A stretch of 5,068 bases of DNA from an uncultured Prevotella sp. GTDB taxonomy: Bacteria; Bacteroidota; Bacteroidia; Bacteroidales; Bacteroidaceae. The notes beneath the pieces are model-generated. The model had not been told where the DNA came from. It saw only the letters and a program-made list of their open reading frames with translations, and searched no databases. Of the stretch, positions 1 to 5,068 are shown piece by piece. The DNA is taken from assembly GCA_937916405.1 (NCBI GenBank), contig CALFUF010000108.1, forward strand, positions 1 to 5,068, read 5' to 3'. Made by a program: the position numbers and the translations under genes. How positions within the stretch are numbered: position 1 is the first letter of the stretch; each line of letters opens with the position of its first letter.

Positions 1-58
1 AGTTTCAAACTGTAAGATTTTCAAGAGAGCATTTACATTTTGACACACCCTCTTATTT

Positions 59-78
59 CCTCCCCTATGCAGGGGAGG
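59..78. repeat. GC-rich perfect hairpin
   Basis: CCTCCCCT (59-66) and AGGGGAGG (71-78) are exact reverse complements around the 4-nt loop ATGC. No T-run follows on the plus strand and only a mixed AT stretch on the minus strand, so it is not a clear intrinsic terminator. It resembles the G/C-run hairpins seen in intergenic repeats of Bacteroidales. Its role is unknown. Confidence 0.6.
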
Positions 79-204
79 CTACGGGAAAGGCAACGGGTAA
101 ACGCGTCAGCGGGAATGGGCGAATGTAGTTCGGGTAATCGACAAAGTCGCTTTGCTTGCAAAGAATGGTTTGGAGGGGGCTCCGTAACTTTTTCCTTTGA
201 ATCC

Positions 205-235
205 TTTGGAGTTTCAGAAATATTGTTTATCTTTG
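205..235 (+). promoter_or_regulatory. Bacteroidota-type promoter (-33/-7)
   Basis: TTTG at 205-208 is followed by 19 nt and then TATCTTTG at 228-235. This matches the known Bacteroidota primary sigma-factor pattern of TTTG, 19-21 nt, TAnnTTTG. Transcription would start around 241-245 and read toward the MBG-domain frame, whose first usable start codon is at 359. The match is exact in both boxes, but the downstream gene lacks a proper N-terminus, so the promoter may belong to a lost gene or a repeat element. Confidence 0.65.
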
Positions 236-240
236 CAATC

Positions 241-261
241 GGAGTGAGAAGGACTCGCTCC
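241..261 (+). repeat. Hairpin at predicted transcript 5' end
   Basis: GGAGTGA (241-247) and TCGCTCC (255-261) can form a 7-bp stem, including one G-U pair in RNA, around a 7-nt loop. It lies 5-6 nt after the -7 box at 228-235, so it would sit at the very 5' end of the transcript. It may be an mRNA-stabilising 5' stem. This is inference. Confidence 0.4.
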
Positions 262-358
262 AGCAGAAGAAGCGTTATGCTCCCAACTTGCGAAGTGGAA
301 ACCTAGAAAAACTGGCAACATTAAATCTCAGGTATTTACAGAGACAAGCGGTGATCAG

Positions 359-1375
359 GTGAAATGGAATGACATATCTTTTTCTGTCTCTATTGATGCT
401 GCTATAGTTCCAGAAATAACAGCAGACGACAAAACTCGTGAGTATGGTGATGAGAATCCTACATTTACTTATACCACAAGTGCAACATTGACAGGAGAAC
501 CCTCTCTTACCACAACTGCCACAAAGACATCCCCTGTAGGAGAATACGACATTGTTGTGGGAAGAGGAACTATCACAAGTGACTATACCGCGAAGAATGG
601 TATACTGACTATCACCAAGGCTCCGCTGACAATTACGGCAAAGAGCTACACCATCAAACAAGGTGATGCTCTGCCAGCATTTGAGGCGGACTATACAGGA
701 TTTAAGAATAATGAGACTTCAGCTGTGCTGACTAAACAGCCTACAATCACAACAACTGCTACTTCAGCCAGCAAGCCAGGAGAATATGATATTACCATTA
801 GCGGTGCAGAGGCTCAGAACTATGAGATTAGCTATGTGTCAGGAAAGTTGACTATCGAGGCTGTGGAGATTACTCCTATCACTGGAACGGAGGAAATCTC
901 GTTTAAGGAAACTATCGGCAGCGAGACAGGCTTGGAGAATACTGTTATCAACAACACCTATTTTAATATAGATGCTTCCAATGGTGACGGCTACGATGCT
1001 ACTGAGCAGGCTCTCGTGCTGAACTCTACTACAACTTCAGAGCAGATGGCTGCAATCCAGAATTCCGAGGTGGGCGATGCTGCCGTTAGTGAGAACTATA
1101 GCGGTATCATCTTCGAGATTTCTGCTGGTAAGGGTACGATTACTGTGGATGCCAAGACCATTGGCACACATGTGCTGAACGTGCAGATTGGCAATAATGC
1201 TCCTACGAAGATTACGAAGACGGAGCGTGGTACTGCTGATGTGGAGTATAATGTCAGTGCTCCTGCTTATGTCTATCTGTATGCAAGTACATCAGATGGC
1301 AGTGCTGCCCGTCTTGATCGTGCTGCAACGGTAGGAGCCAACAGTGTGTTGCTCTATGGTTATATATGGTTATAA
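359..1375 (+). CDS. MBG-domain surface protein, 5'-incomplete and frameshifted near the 3' end
   Basis: The 338-residue frame encodes part of a large secreted or surface protein. Residues about 18-87 and 88-167 are two tandem MBG (YGX-type, immunoglobulin-like) domains. The first has the REYGDENPTF start, and both end in the pattern GEYDI, then LTI. Residues about 170-334 are a beta-rich module of the kind that precedes sorting tails in Bacteroidales surface proteins. No signal peptide is present. The frame is open back to 248, but GTG at 359 is the first possible start and has no clear ribosome site, so the real N-terminus is probably missing. At 1355-1374 an exact 10-bp tandem duplication shifts the frame, adds IWL and stops at 1373-1375. 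Without one copy, the frame runs into the tail ending at 1538 and gives a 389-residue product. Proteins of this kind are usually adhesin-like stalks. No ligand can be inferred. This is probably a pseudogene. Confidence 0.82.
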   Translation: MKWNDISFSVSIDAAIVPEITADDKTREYGDENPTFTYTTSATLTGEPSLTTTATKTSPVGEYDIVVGRGTITSDYTAKNGILTITKAPLTITAKSYTIKQGDALPAFEADYTGFKNNETSAVLTKQPTITTTATSASKPGEYDITISGAEAQNYEISYVSGKLTIEAVEITPITGTEEISFKETIGSETGLENTVINNTYFNIDASNGDGYDATEQALVLNSTTTSEQMAAIQNSEVGDAAVSENYSGIIFEISAGKGTITVDAKTIGTHVLNVQIGNNAPTKITKTERGTADVEYNVSAPAYVYLYASTSDGSAARLDRAATVGANSVLLYGYIWL

Positions 1376-1538
1376 AGTGACCATGGGTGGAACAGGCATT
1401 GATCTTATCCAATATGACAAGCCTGTAGATGTTTACAACATCCAGGGTCAGAAAGTACGTTCCAATGTCATTTCGCTCGAAAGTTTGCCAAAGGGTGTGT
1501 ATATCATCAATGGAAGGAAAGTCGTGGTGAAGAAATAA
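1344..1538 (+). pseudogene. Out-of-frame C-terminal sorting tail of the MBG protein
   Basis: This frame continues the preceding gene after the 10-bp duplication; the genuinely homologous part begins about 1365. It encodes YGYKVTMGGTGID, then a linker, then the tail with VDVYNIQGQKV, LPKGVYIING and a basic end RKVVVKK. That arrangement (xVYNxxGxxV, about 15 residues, LPxGxYxxxGxKVxxK) is typical of the type IX secretion C-terminal domain of Bacteroidota, which directs export across the outer membrane and is then cleaved or swapped for a surface anchor. The nominal GTG start at 1344 lies inside the upstream frame and is not a credible independent start. As sequenced, the upstream product would lack this tail and could not be sorted. 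Confidence 0.85.
1355..1374 (+). repeat. 10-bp exact tandem duplication causing frameshift
   Basis: TATGGTTATA occurs twice back to back (1355-1364 and 1365-1374). Deleting either copy restores the continuous reading LLYGYKVTMGGTG and joins the MBG body to the sorting tail. This is typical of replication slippage. An assembly or sequencing error is less likely for an exact 10-bp copy but cannot be excluded. Confidence 0.95.
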
Positions 1539-1584
1539 TAGGGACTTATTTCATACTCTTGTGTTCACATTTTCATGAACAATC

Positions 1585-1621
1585 AAACGACTGGCAGTGC
1601 AATGATTCTGCCAGTCGTTTT
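1585..1621 (+). terminator. Strong intrinsic terminator
   Basis: AAACGACTGGCAG (1585-1597) and CTGCCAGTCGTTT (1608-1620) form a perfect 13-bp stem with a 10-nt loop, ending in TTTT (1618-1621). It lies 46 bp after the stop at 1536-1538, as expected for the end of the plus-strand unit. Read from the minus strand the stem is followed by TTTG, so it could also stop transcripts arriving from the right. Confidence 0.9.
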
Positions 1622-1642
1622 CCCTACACGTAATTTTTAAAC

Positions 1643-1717
1643 CCTTGTTACCGTTGCCGCCTTGCAAAAGTATTTGAATATCAGTCGGTTGCAGGTGACA
1701 AGGACAAAATTTCCTTG
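1643..1717. repeat. Inverted repeats between convergent genes
   Basis: CCTTGTTACC (1643-1652) pairs with GGTGACAAGG (1694-1703). The arms are 10 bp with one T-C difference, which becomes a U-G pair in a plus-strand RNA, and lie 41 bp apart. Overlapping the right arm is a second dyad, CAAGGA (1699-1704) with TCCTTG (1712-1717). The 8-mer GTTGCCGC occurs nearby twice (1653-1660 and 1724-1731). No coding sequence is apparent. It could be a degenerate small repeat element. Its function is unknown. Confidence 0.45.
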
Positions 1718-1762
1718 CCGATAGTTGCCGCTAAAGCCGGAAGCAGGTGGCACCTTTCGGTT

Positions 1763-1891
1763 TGTTCCACCCTATGGAACAACTTGTTCCATGCCATGGA
1801 ACACTTTGTTCCACCCCATGGAACATTTGATCCCCTTTATCCCGATTTCATATCCCAGGTATTGGAATACGTTATTCCAGGCATTGGAATA
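1763..1891. repeat. Array of 19-bp palindromes on a 22-bp period
   Basis: Five clear units start at 1763, 1785, 1807, 1851 and 1873, and a degenerate one falls exactly in phase at 1829. Each clear unit is 19 bp, with 7-bp arms around 5 nt, followed by a 3-nt spacer. Units 1-3 have the arms TGTTCCA/TGGAACA, and the second extends to a perfect 9+1+9 palindrome. The last two have TATTCCA/TGGAATA, one with TATCCCA as its left arm. The second arm position thus changes together with its partner (G-C to A-T), which keeps the pairing. A weaker dyad AGGTG-G-CACCT (1745-1755) is centred one period further left. The array occupies the 3' side of the minus-strand DUF2807 gene and ends one base before its stop codon. 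Units of this size without unique spacers are not CRISPR. Possible roles are an operator array, RNA hairpins in the 3' UTR, or a repeat family. Confidence 0.85.
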
Positions 1892-2641
1892 CTATTTCAC
1901 AATCTGCAGCCCTGCCGTGTTGATGTCACCTGAGCCACGAGAGGTCTTGTTGAGTTGCTTGACGGTACCTGTGAGGGTGATGTCACCAGAGCCCACCAAG
2001 CGGCAGGTAACGGTACCACAATTCTGATTCGCCACCTTGATATCACCAGAGCCCTTCAGTTCCAGTTTCGTGTCCTTGGCATTGAGTTGACTGATCTTCA
2101 CATCACCAGAGCCCACCAGTTCCACGTCAGAATACTGGGTGACAACCTTCTTGATCTCCACATCACCAGAGCCTACTAATGACACCTTGATGCGGTCGCA
2201 GATGATATCATAGAAGTCGATGTCGCCAGAGCCTTTCAAGTTGATGTCCAGGTTATCCGTATCCACATGCGACTTACACTCAAAGTCACCAGAGCCTTGC
2301 ACCTCGACACCTATCAGGTCGGGAGAGGTGACATAGACCGTCACGTCATTATCCTTCAAACTACTGAAACGGAATACCGAACCAGACTTCACGCTTACTA
2401 TCAGCGTCTTATTCTCCACACGAGTCTGCACATTCTTGATGATGCTCTTGGGAGCCTTCACCCGAACAGACCATGTCTTACCCTGCGTGTACTTGATGTC
2501 AGGAGACCCTTGCAAACGGATACGCTCAAAACCTGTCAGTTTACGACCCTCCTCCACTTTATCAGAACCACGGAAGGCATAGACACTGGTACTTGCCACA
2601 ACGGCAAAGACTGCTACAAAAAACCAAAATAACTTTTTCAT
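1892..2641 (-). CDS. Secreted head-GIN domain (DUF2807) protein with seven GSGD repeats
   Basis: The 249-residue protein starts with a Sec signal peptide: MKK, a hydrophobic core at residues 4-17, and a likely cleavage after VYA (residue 22). There is no lipobox cysteine, so it is probably periplasmic or exported. Residues about 33-240 match the putative auto-transporter adhesin head-GIN family (DUF2807). They include LQGSPDIK (43-50) and seven GSGD motifs starting at residues 116, 137, 157, 177, 197, 217 and 236. Each begins a turn of 19-21 residues with alternating hydrophobics, as in a beta-helix-like fold. The family is widespread in Bacteroidota and has no settled molecular function. The ATG at 2639-2641 is supported by the signal peptide and an AAGGA ribosome site 6 nt upstream. 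The gene lies 75 bp after the DUF5686 gene on the same strand. Its stop (1892-1894) abuts the palindrome array. Nothing in it looks broken. Confidence 0.95.
   Translation of the reverse strand: MKKLFWFFVAVFAVVASTSVYAFRGSDKVEEGRKLTGFERIRLQGSPDIKYTQGKTWSVRVKAPKSIIKNVQTRVENKTLIVSVKSGSVFRFSSLKDNDVTVYVTSPDLIGVEVQGSGDFECKSHVDTDNLDINLKGSGDIDFYDIICDRIKVSLVGSGDVEIKKVVTQYSDVELVGSGDVKISQLNAKDTKLELKGSGDIKVANQNCGTVTCRLVGSGDITLTGTVKQLNKTSRGSGDINTAGLQIVK
1925..2296 (-). repeat. 60-bp-period coding repeat (GSGD turns)
   Basis: The GSGD codons recur seven times, appearing on the plus strand as variants of GTCACCAGAGCC. They are spaced 63, 60, 60, 60, 60 and 57 bp apart. The flanking sequence of each unit is well diverged, so this is protein-level repetition of a beta-helix-like turn and not a recent DNA expansion. 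Confidence 0.9.
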
Positions 2642-2647
2642 ACTCTT

Positions 2648-2652
2648 TCCTT
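2648..2652 (-). promoter_or_regulatory. Ribosome binding site of the DUF2807 gene
   Basis: On the minus strand AAGGA lies 6 nt before the ATG at 2641, within an A-rich leader. Strong Shine-Dalgarno sites are not the rule in Bacteroidota, but this one supports the chosen start. Confidence 0.55.
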
Positions 2653-2716
2653 TTTAAATTGTGTCTGACTGTTAGACGGAAAGGATACAGGAAAAGTTGC
2701 AAGGACAAGAAAAAAC

Positions 2717-4996
2717 TCAGAATGTGAAATGAACGGTCACACGGACACCATTCTTATGAGCTGACGGCAGGTCGTTATAGTTCAAGCGACGGACATACTC
2801 CACATGAAAGAATCGGAAGATATTATGGATGCCCACGGACACCTCCCAATAGGGACGTTTCGGGTCCATCACATGAGAGCCCTCAGGGAATGCCATCAGC
2901 AAAGGACTACCGTCATTCTGTGCCAAGAACGGGTTGTTCTTGTCAGAGAGTCCACCCCACAGCATCTTCACCCCGATATACTCACGCCATTTCAACTTCT
3001 TCAGCAAGGGGATGCGGTTGAACAACTTACCATTCATGTCCCAAGCGACCATCGCAGTGAGGAAACGGTCGTTGAGGAACTCCATATTATTGACAAGGCT
3101 ATACGTGTTCTGATGGAGGATATACGAGAGGTTAGCCTCTGGCATACATAACATAGGGAACGGCACCTTCGACCACTGTACCCCACCCTTGACATAGACA
3201 TCCATTTTGCCCCAGCTGCTCAGCCAGATACGTTGCTTGACACTCAACTCACTATACTGGTAGTTATACTCACCCCCCAAGAAGCCCTTGATACCCATGG
3301 TATGCCCCAAGGTGATGATGGGTGCCTCGCGATTCACCTTCCTGCGACGCTGTTTGGTGTTGATATAAAGTGCACCAGGACTGTATTCTATCTCAGCACG
3401 CAACTCCGTCGTGCGGATTTTGCTGGAAGGACGAGGAGCCGTCTGACCCCATGCGGCATAGTCGGAAAGAGGAGTGAAATAAAGGTCACCACACGCCTCA
3501 TTGGACTCCGTCTTCAGACTGACCGTCGTCTTCAGTCCCATATCCTCCTCACGGGTATAAGATAGTTGCTGACGGTTGTAGAACATCATCGCCTTCACCT
3601 TGCTCCATTTAAAAGCGGTGAAGACATTATCCTTATCCGTCGTCAGGAACTTATCCGACGGAGAGCAGACATCATAGGTTGACGAGAAGGTAAGGGTACG
3701 CTGCGGGAACTCCAGAGGCAGATAGTCCTTCTCATTGAACGAGTAAGTCACCTCCCCCTTATAGTAATTCTTATTCGACTTCCATCCTCGTGCCAAATAT
3801 CCTTTGAAGAACCAGTGCTTATGGAGGTTTGCCGTGGTCTGCGCACTCAGACGGGTACGCAGTCCATCGATATAGTTGGTAGAGATAATGGTATTGATGG
3901 GACCTATATCCACCTTTGAGGGATTACCCGTCTCCACATAATTCTCCACTAACGCCTTCAATCCCAGCATGATATACTTAAAGCCCTTCATCTTCTCGAA
4001 GCCCTTGACGAAATCCTTCATCGATGCTTCACTCCTCGTCAGGTCCACCTGTCGGTATTGCGCCCAGAAGAGGTCACTATGCGACATCGCATCAGCCTCC
4101 TTCACATCCCGTTTACCCTTAAACAACTGGTCGGGCAAAGCATCAAAGGCATAGTCGGTCAAGCGTGTATTCCTCACAACGATGGCTTTCTGCAGGAAAC
4201 TCAAGATCTCTATCTCCACCACCATGTCATCGACAGTCAGTACCCACTCCCCTGTCGGCAACTGCGTAAACTGCTGGACGACACGCATGTTCTCCACGAA
4301 ATTCGCACTACTCTGGCGAGGTATCGAGATATCACAACGCTTCACCTGATAGCTGGAGTCCTTGAGGATATAGATATCCCCTCGGAAGCCGAAGTCCTGC
4401 ATGTTGTTAGGTAGGAAATGCAGGTGGATACAACTGTCACGCTCAATCTGCAAGGTATCCTCTATATAGAAGCGGTAGAAGCCGATAGCGCCCCTGCCGA
4501 TGGGTGACGTGAAGGGGCGTTGCAGGAGGCGGACCTGATCGTCATAGATATTCACATCCGAAAAGATGTCCTTCAACATGGTATTCATGATCTCACCCGT
4601 CTGGAACAAGTCGCCGATACCTGTCGAGTTCTGTCCTATAATGATGTTCTTCTCATCATGCGGATGACGACGATACAGTTTCTTGGTGACCGTCTCATCG
4701 ACAGAGATGGGCAGGATGAGTTTGTTGTTATAAGGACAAGGCTCTATCTGGTCTAATATCCATTTCTTCTTGCGGAAGATGGAGTTCTGCAACTTCTCTG
4801 GGGTGATATCATTACCAGCAAACGTCAGCTTCTGGTATTTGTTATACTGATAGTAGTCCTTATTGGCAAGATTGGTGAGTCGCTTATGCTCGATGACCTT
4901 ACGCATCAGCTCCACAGCGGGGTTGTTCTTGCGACTGTACCGCTGGCGTTTCGACCTCACTGTCACATTCTGCAACACCTTCGTATCGGGCTGCAA
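2717..4996 (-). CDS. DUF5686-family outer-membrane protein, N-terminus interrupted
   Basis: The 759-residue frame matches the DUF5686 family of Bacteroidota, normally about 800-870 residues with a signal peptide and a carboxypeptidase-regulatory-like beta-sandwich before the DUF5686 region. The sequence starts at the end of that sandwich (QPDTKVLQNVTVRSKR) and continues with the family-typical YSRKNNPAVELMRKVIEHK (20-38) and DYYQYNKYQKLTF (47-59). From about residue 380 it is rich in alternating aromatic and polar strands and ends in RVTVHFTF, with the terminal phenylalanine typical of outer-membrane beta-barrels. Function within the family is unknown. The nominal start is TTG at 4994-4996, which lies inside a conserved strand and has no signal peptide, so it is unlikely to be the real start. 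The frame is open back to 5035 and is then interrupted by TAA at 5036-5038. The next in-frame ATG is residue 31. The gene is probably co-transcribed with the DUF2807 gene 75 bp downstream. It is either a pseudogene or carries a sequence error. Confidence 0.88.
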   Translation of the reverse strand: MQPDTKVLQNVTVRSKRQRYSRKNNPAVELMRKVIEHKRLTNLANKDYYQYNKYQKLTFAGNDITPEKLQNSIFRKKKWILDQIEPCPYNNKLILPISVDETVTKKLYRRHPHDEKNIIIGQNSTGIGDLFQTGEIMNTMLKDIFSDVNIYDDQVRLLQRPFTSPIGRGAIGFYRFYIEDTLQIERDSCIHLHFLPNNMQDFGFRGDIYILKDSSYQVKRCDISIPRQSSANFVENMRVVQQFTQLPTGEWVLTVDDMVVEIEILSFLQKAIVVRNTRLTDYAFDALPDQLFKGKRDVKEADAMSHSDLFWAQYRQVDLTRSEASMKDFVKGFEKMKGFKYIMLGLKALVENYVETGNPSKVDIGPINTIISTNYIDGLRTRLSAQTTANLHKHWFFKGYLARGWKSNKNYYKGEVTYSFNEKDYLPLEFPQRTLTFSSTYDVCSPSDKFLTTDKDNVFTAFKWSKVKAMMFYNRQQLSYTREEDMGLKTTVSLKTESNEACGDLYFTPLSDYAAWGQTAPRPSSKIRTTELRAEIEYSPGALYINTKQRRRKVNREAPIITLGHTMGIKGFLGGEYNYQYSELSVKQRIWLSSWGKMDVYVKGGVQWSKVPFPMLCMPEANLSYILHQNTYSLVNNMEFLNDRFLTAMVAWDMNGKLFNRIPLLKKLKWREYIGVKMLWGGLSDKNNPFLAQNDGSPLLMAFPEGSHVMDPKRPYWEVSVGIHNIFRFFHVEYVRRLNYNDLPSAHKNGVRVTVHFTF

Positions 4997-5068
4997 CTGG
5001 ATGTCAATCTTAACAATACTTCGGTAATTAAATTCTTAAAATGTTAACACTTGGTCATCCCTCCAATC
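4997..5068 (-). pseudogene. Upstream remnant of the DUF5686 N-terminal domain with in-frame stop
   Basis: The same minus-strand frame reads DWRDDQVLTF, stop (TAA, 5036-5038), EFNYRSIVKIDIQL and then runs into the main frame. EFNYRSIVKIDIQLQPDTKVL fits the last strands of the carboxypeptidase-regulatory-like domain normally found before DUF5686, and DQVLTF is a plausible preceding strand. A single change in the stop (for example AAA, CAA or GAA to TAA) would explain it. Only ten codons lie beyond the stop before the window ends, so the reading upstream is uncertain. Confidence 0.5.

Larger units (their letters stand above)
1..358. other. Gene-free left flank with promoter and hairpins
   Basis: I see no convincing gene here. 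The longest plus-strand frame (40-306) gives an arginine- and serine-rich peptide with no recognisable domain or signal peptide. A second frame ending at 360-362 also looks non-coding. The stretch holds a perfect 8-bp-stem hairpin (59-78), a short dyad CTTTGC-TT-GCAAAG (150-163), a Bacteroidota-type promoter (205-235) and a hairpin just after it (241-261). The reading frame of the downstream MBG gene is open from 248 (after a TGA at 245-247) but has no ATG, GTG or TTG before the GTG at 359. The segment may be a repeated intergenic or mobile-element relic joined to a truncated gene. That is inference, and no element ends were identified. Confidence 0.5.

Noticed and set aside
40..306. 88-residue plus-strand frame as a gene
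   Set aside because: Low-complexity arginine/serine composition, no recognisable domain, and its interior contains a promoter match and hairpins.
275..661. 128-residue minus-strand frame opposite the MBG gene
   Set aside because: It is antisense to a recognisable MBG domain, rich in Cys/Ser, and has no family features.
1344..1376. Programmed ribosomal frameshift joining the MBG body to its tail
   Set aside because: There is no slippery heptamer or downstream pseudoknot. The exact 10-bp tandem duplication explains the shift fully.
1665..1672. Minus-strand TACTTTTG as a promoter -7 box
   Set aside because: It fits TAnnTTTG, but the -33 region at the right spacing is only CCTG-like, and it would read into a terminator and the antisense of the plus-strand gene with no product.
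1763..1891. CRISPR array
   Set aside because: The repeats are 19 bp palindromes with 3-nt gaps, there are no unique spacers of 25-40 bp, and no cas gene is nearby.
1725..2027. Plus-strand open frame of 100 residues across the palindrome array
   Set aside because: It translates the repeats and the antisense of the DUF2807 gene. The 22-bp period is not a multiple of three, so the peptide is not a real repeat protein, and no domain is visible.
2663..2677. GTCTGAC / GTTAGAC dyad between the minus-strand genes as a terminator
   Set aside because: The arms have a mismatch and a 1-nt gap, leaving only a 4-bp stem with a realistic loop, and no T-run follows.

Overview
The window looks like a piece of a Bacteroidales chromosome, most likely Prevotella/Segatella-like. 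The reasons are a protein with MBG (YGX-type) domains and a type IX-secretion-style C-terminal tail, a head-GIN (DUF2807) protein, a DUF5686 outer-membrane protein, and a promoter of the Bacteroidota type (TTTG, 19 nt, TAnnTTTG). The genus is inferred from protein style, not from a marker gene.

Layout. Positions 1-358 hold no convincing gene. They contain a strong GC-rich hairpin (59-78), a good Bacteroidota promoter match reading rightward (205-235), and a hairpin at the predicted transcript start (241-261). A plus-strand surface-protein gene follows (359-1538). It lacks a signal peptide, so its 5' part appears to be missing, and it is broken near its 3' end by an exact 10-bp tandem duplication (1355-1374) that puts the C-terminal sorting tail out of frame. 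A strong intrinsic terminator (1585-1621) closes this unit.

The gap between the convergent genes (1539-1891) also carries inverted repeats at 1643-1717. It then holds a regular array of 19-bp palindromes on an exact 22-bp period (1763-1891), whose last unit ends one base before the stop codon of the next gene.

On the minus strand, read from the right edge, come a DUF5686-family outer-membrane barrel protein (4996 to 2717) and, 75 bp downstream, a secreted DUF2807 protein with seven GSGD turns (2641 to 1892). The two may be co-transcribed. The DUF5686 frame is interrupted by an in-frame TAA at 5036-5038, with plausible coding sequence on both sides, so its N-terminal domain is probably cut off or lies partly outside the window.

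All three genes encode envelope or surface proteins. No enzyme, RNA gene, complete mobile element or CRISPR array is visible. The most unusual signal is the 22-bp palindrome array, followed by the two gene-breaking lesions.
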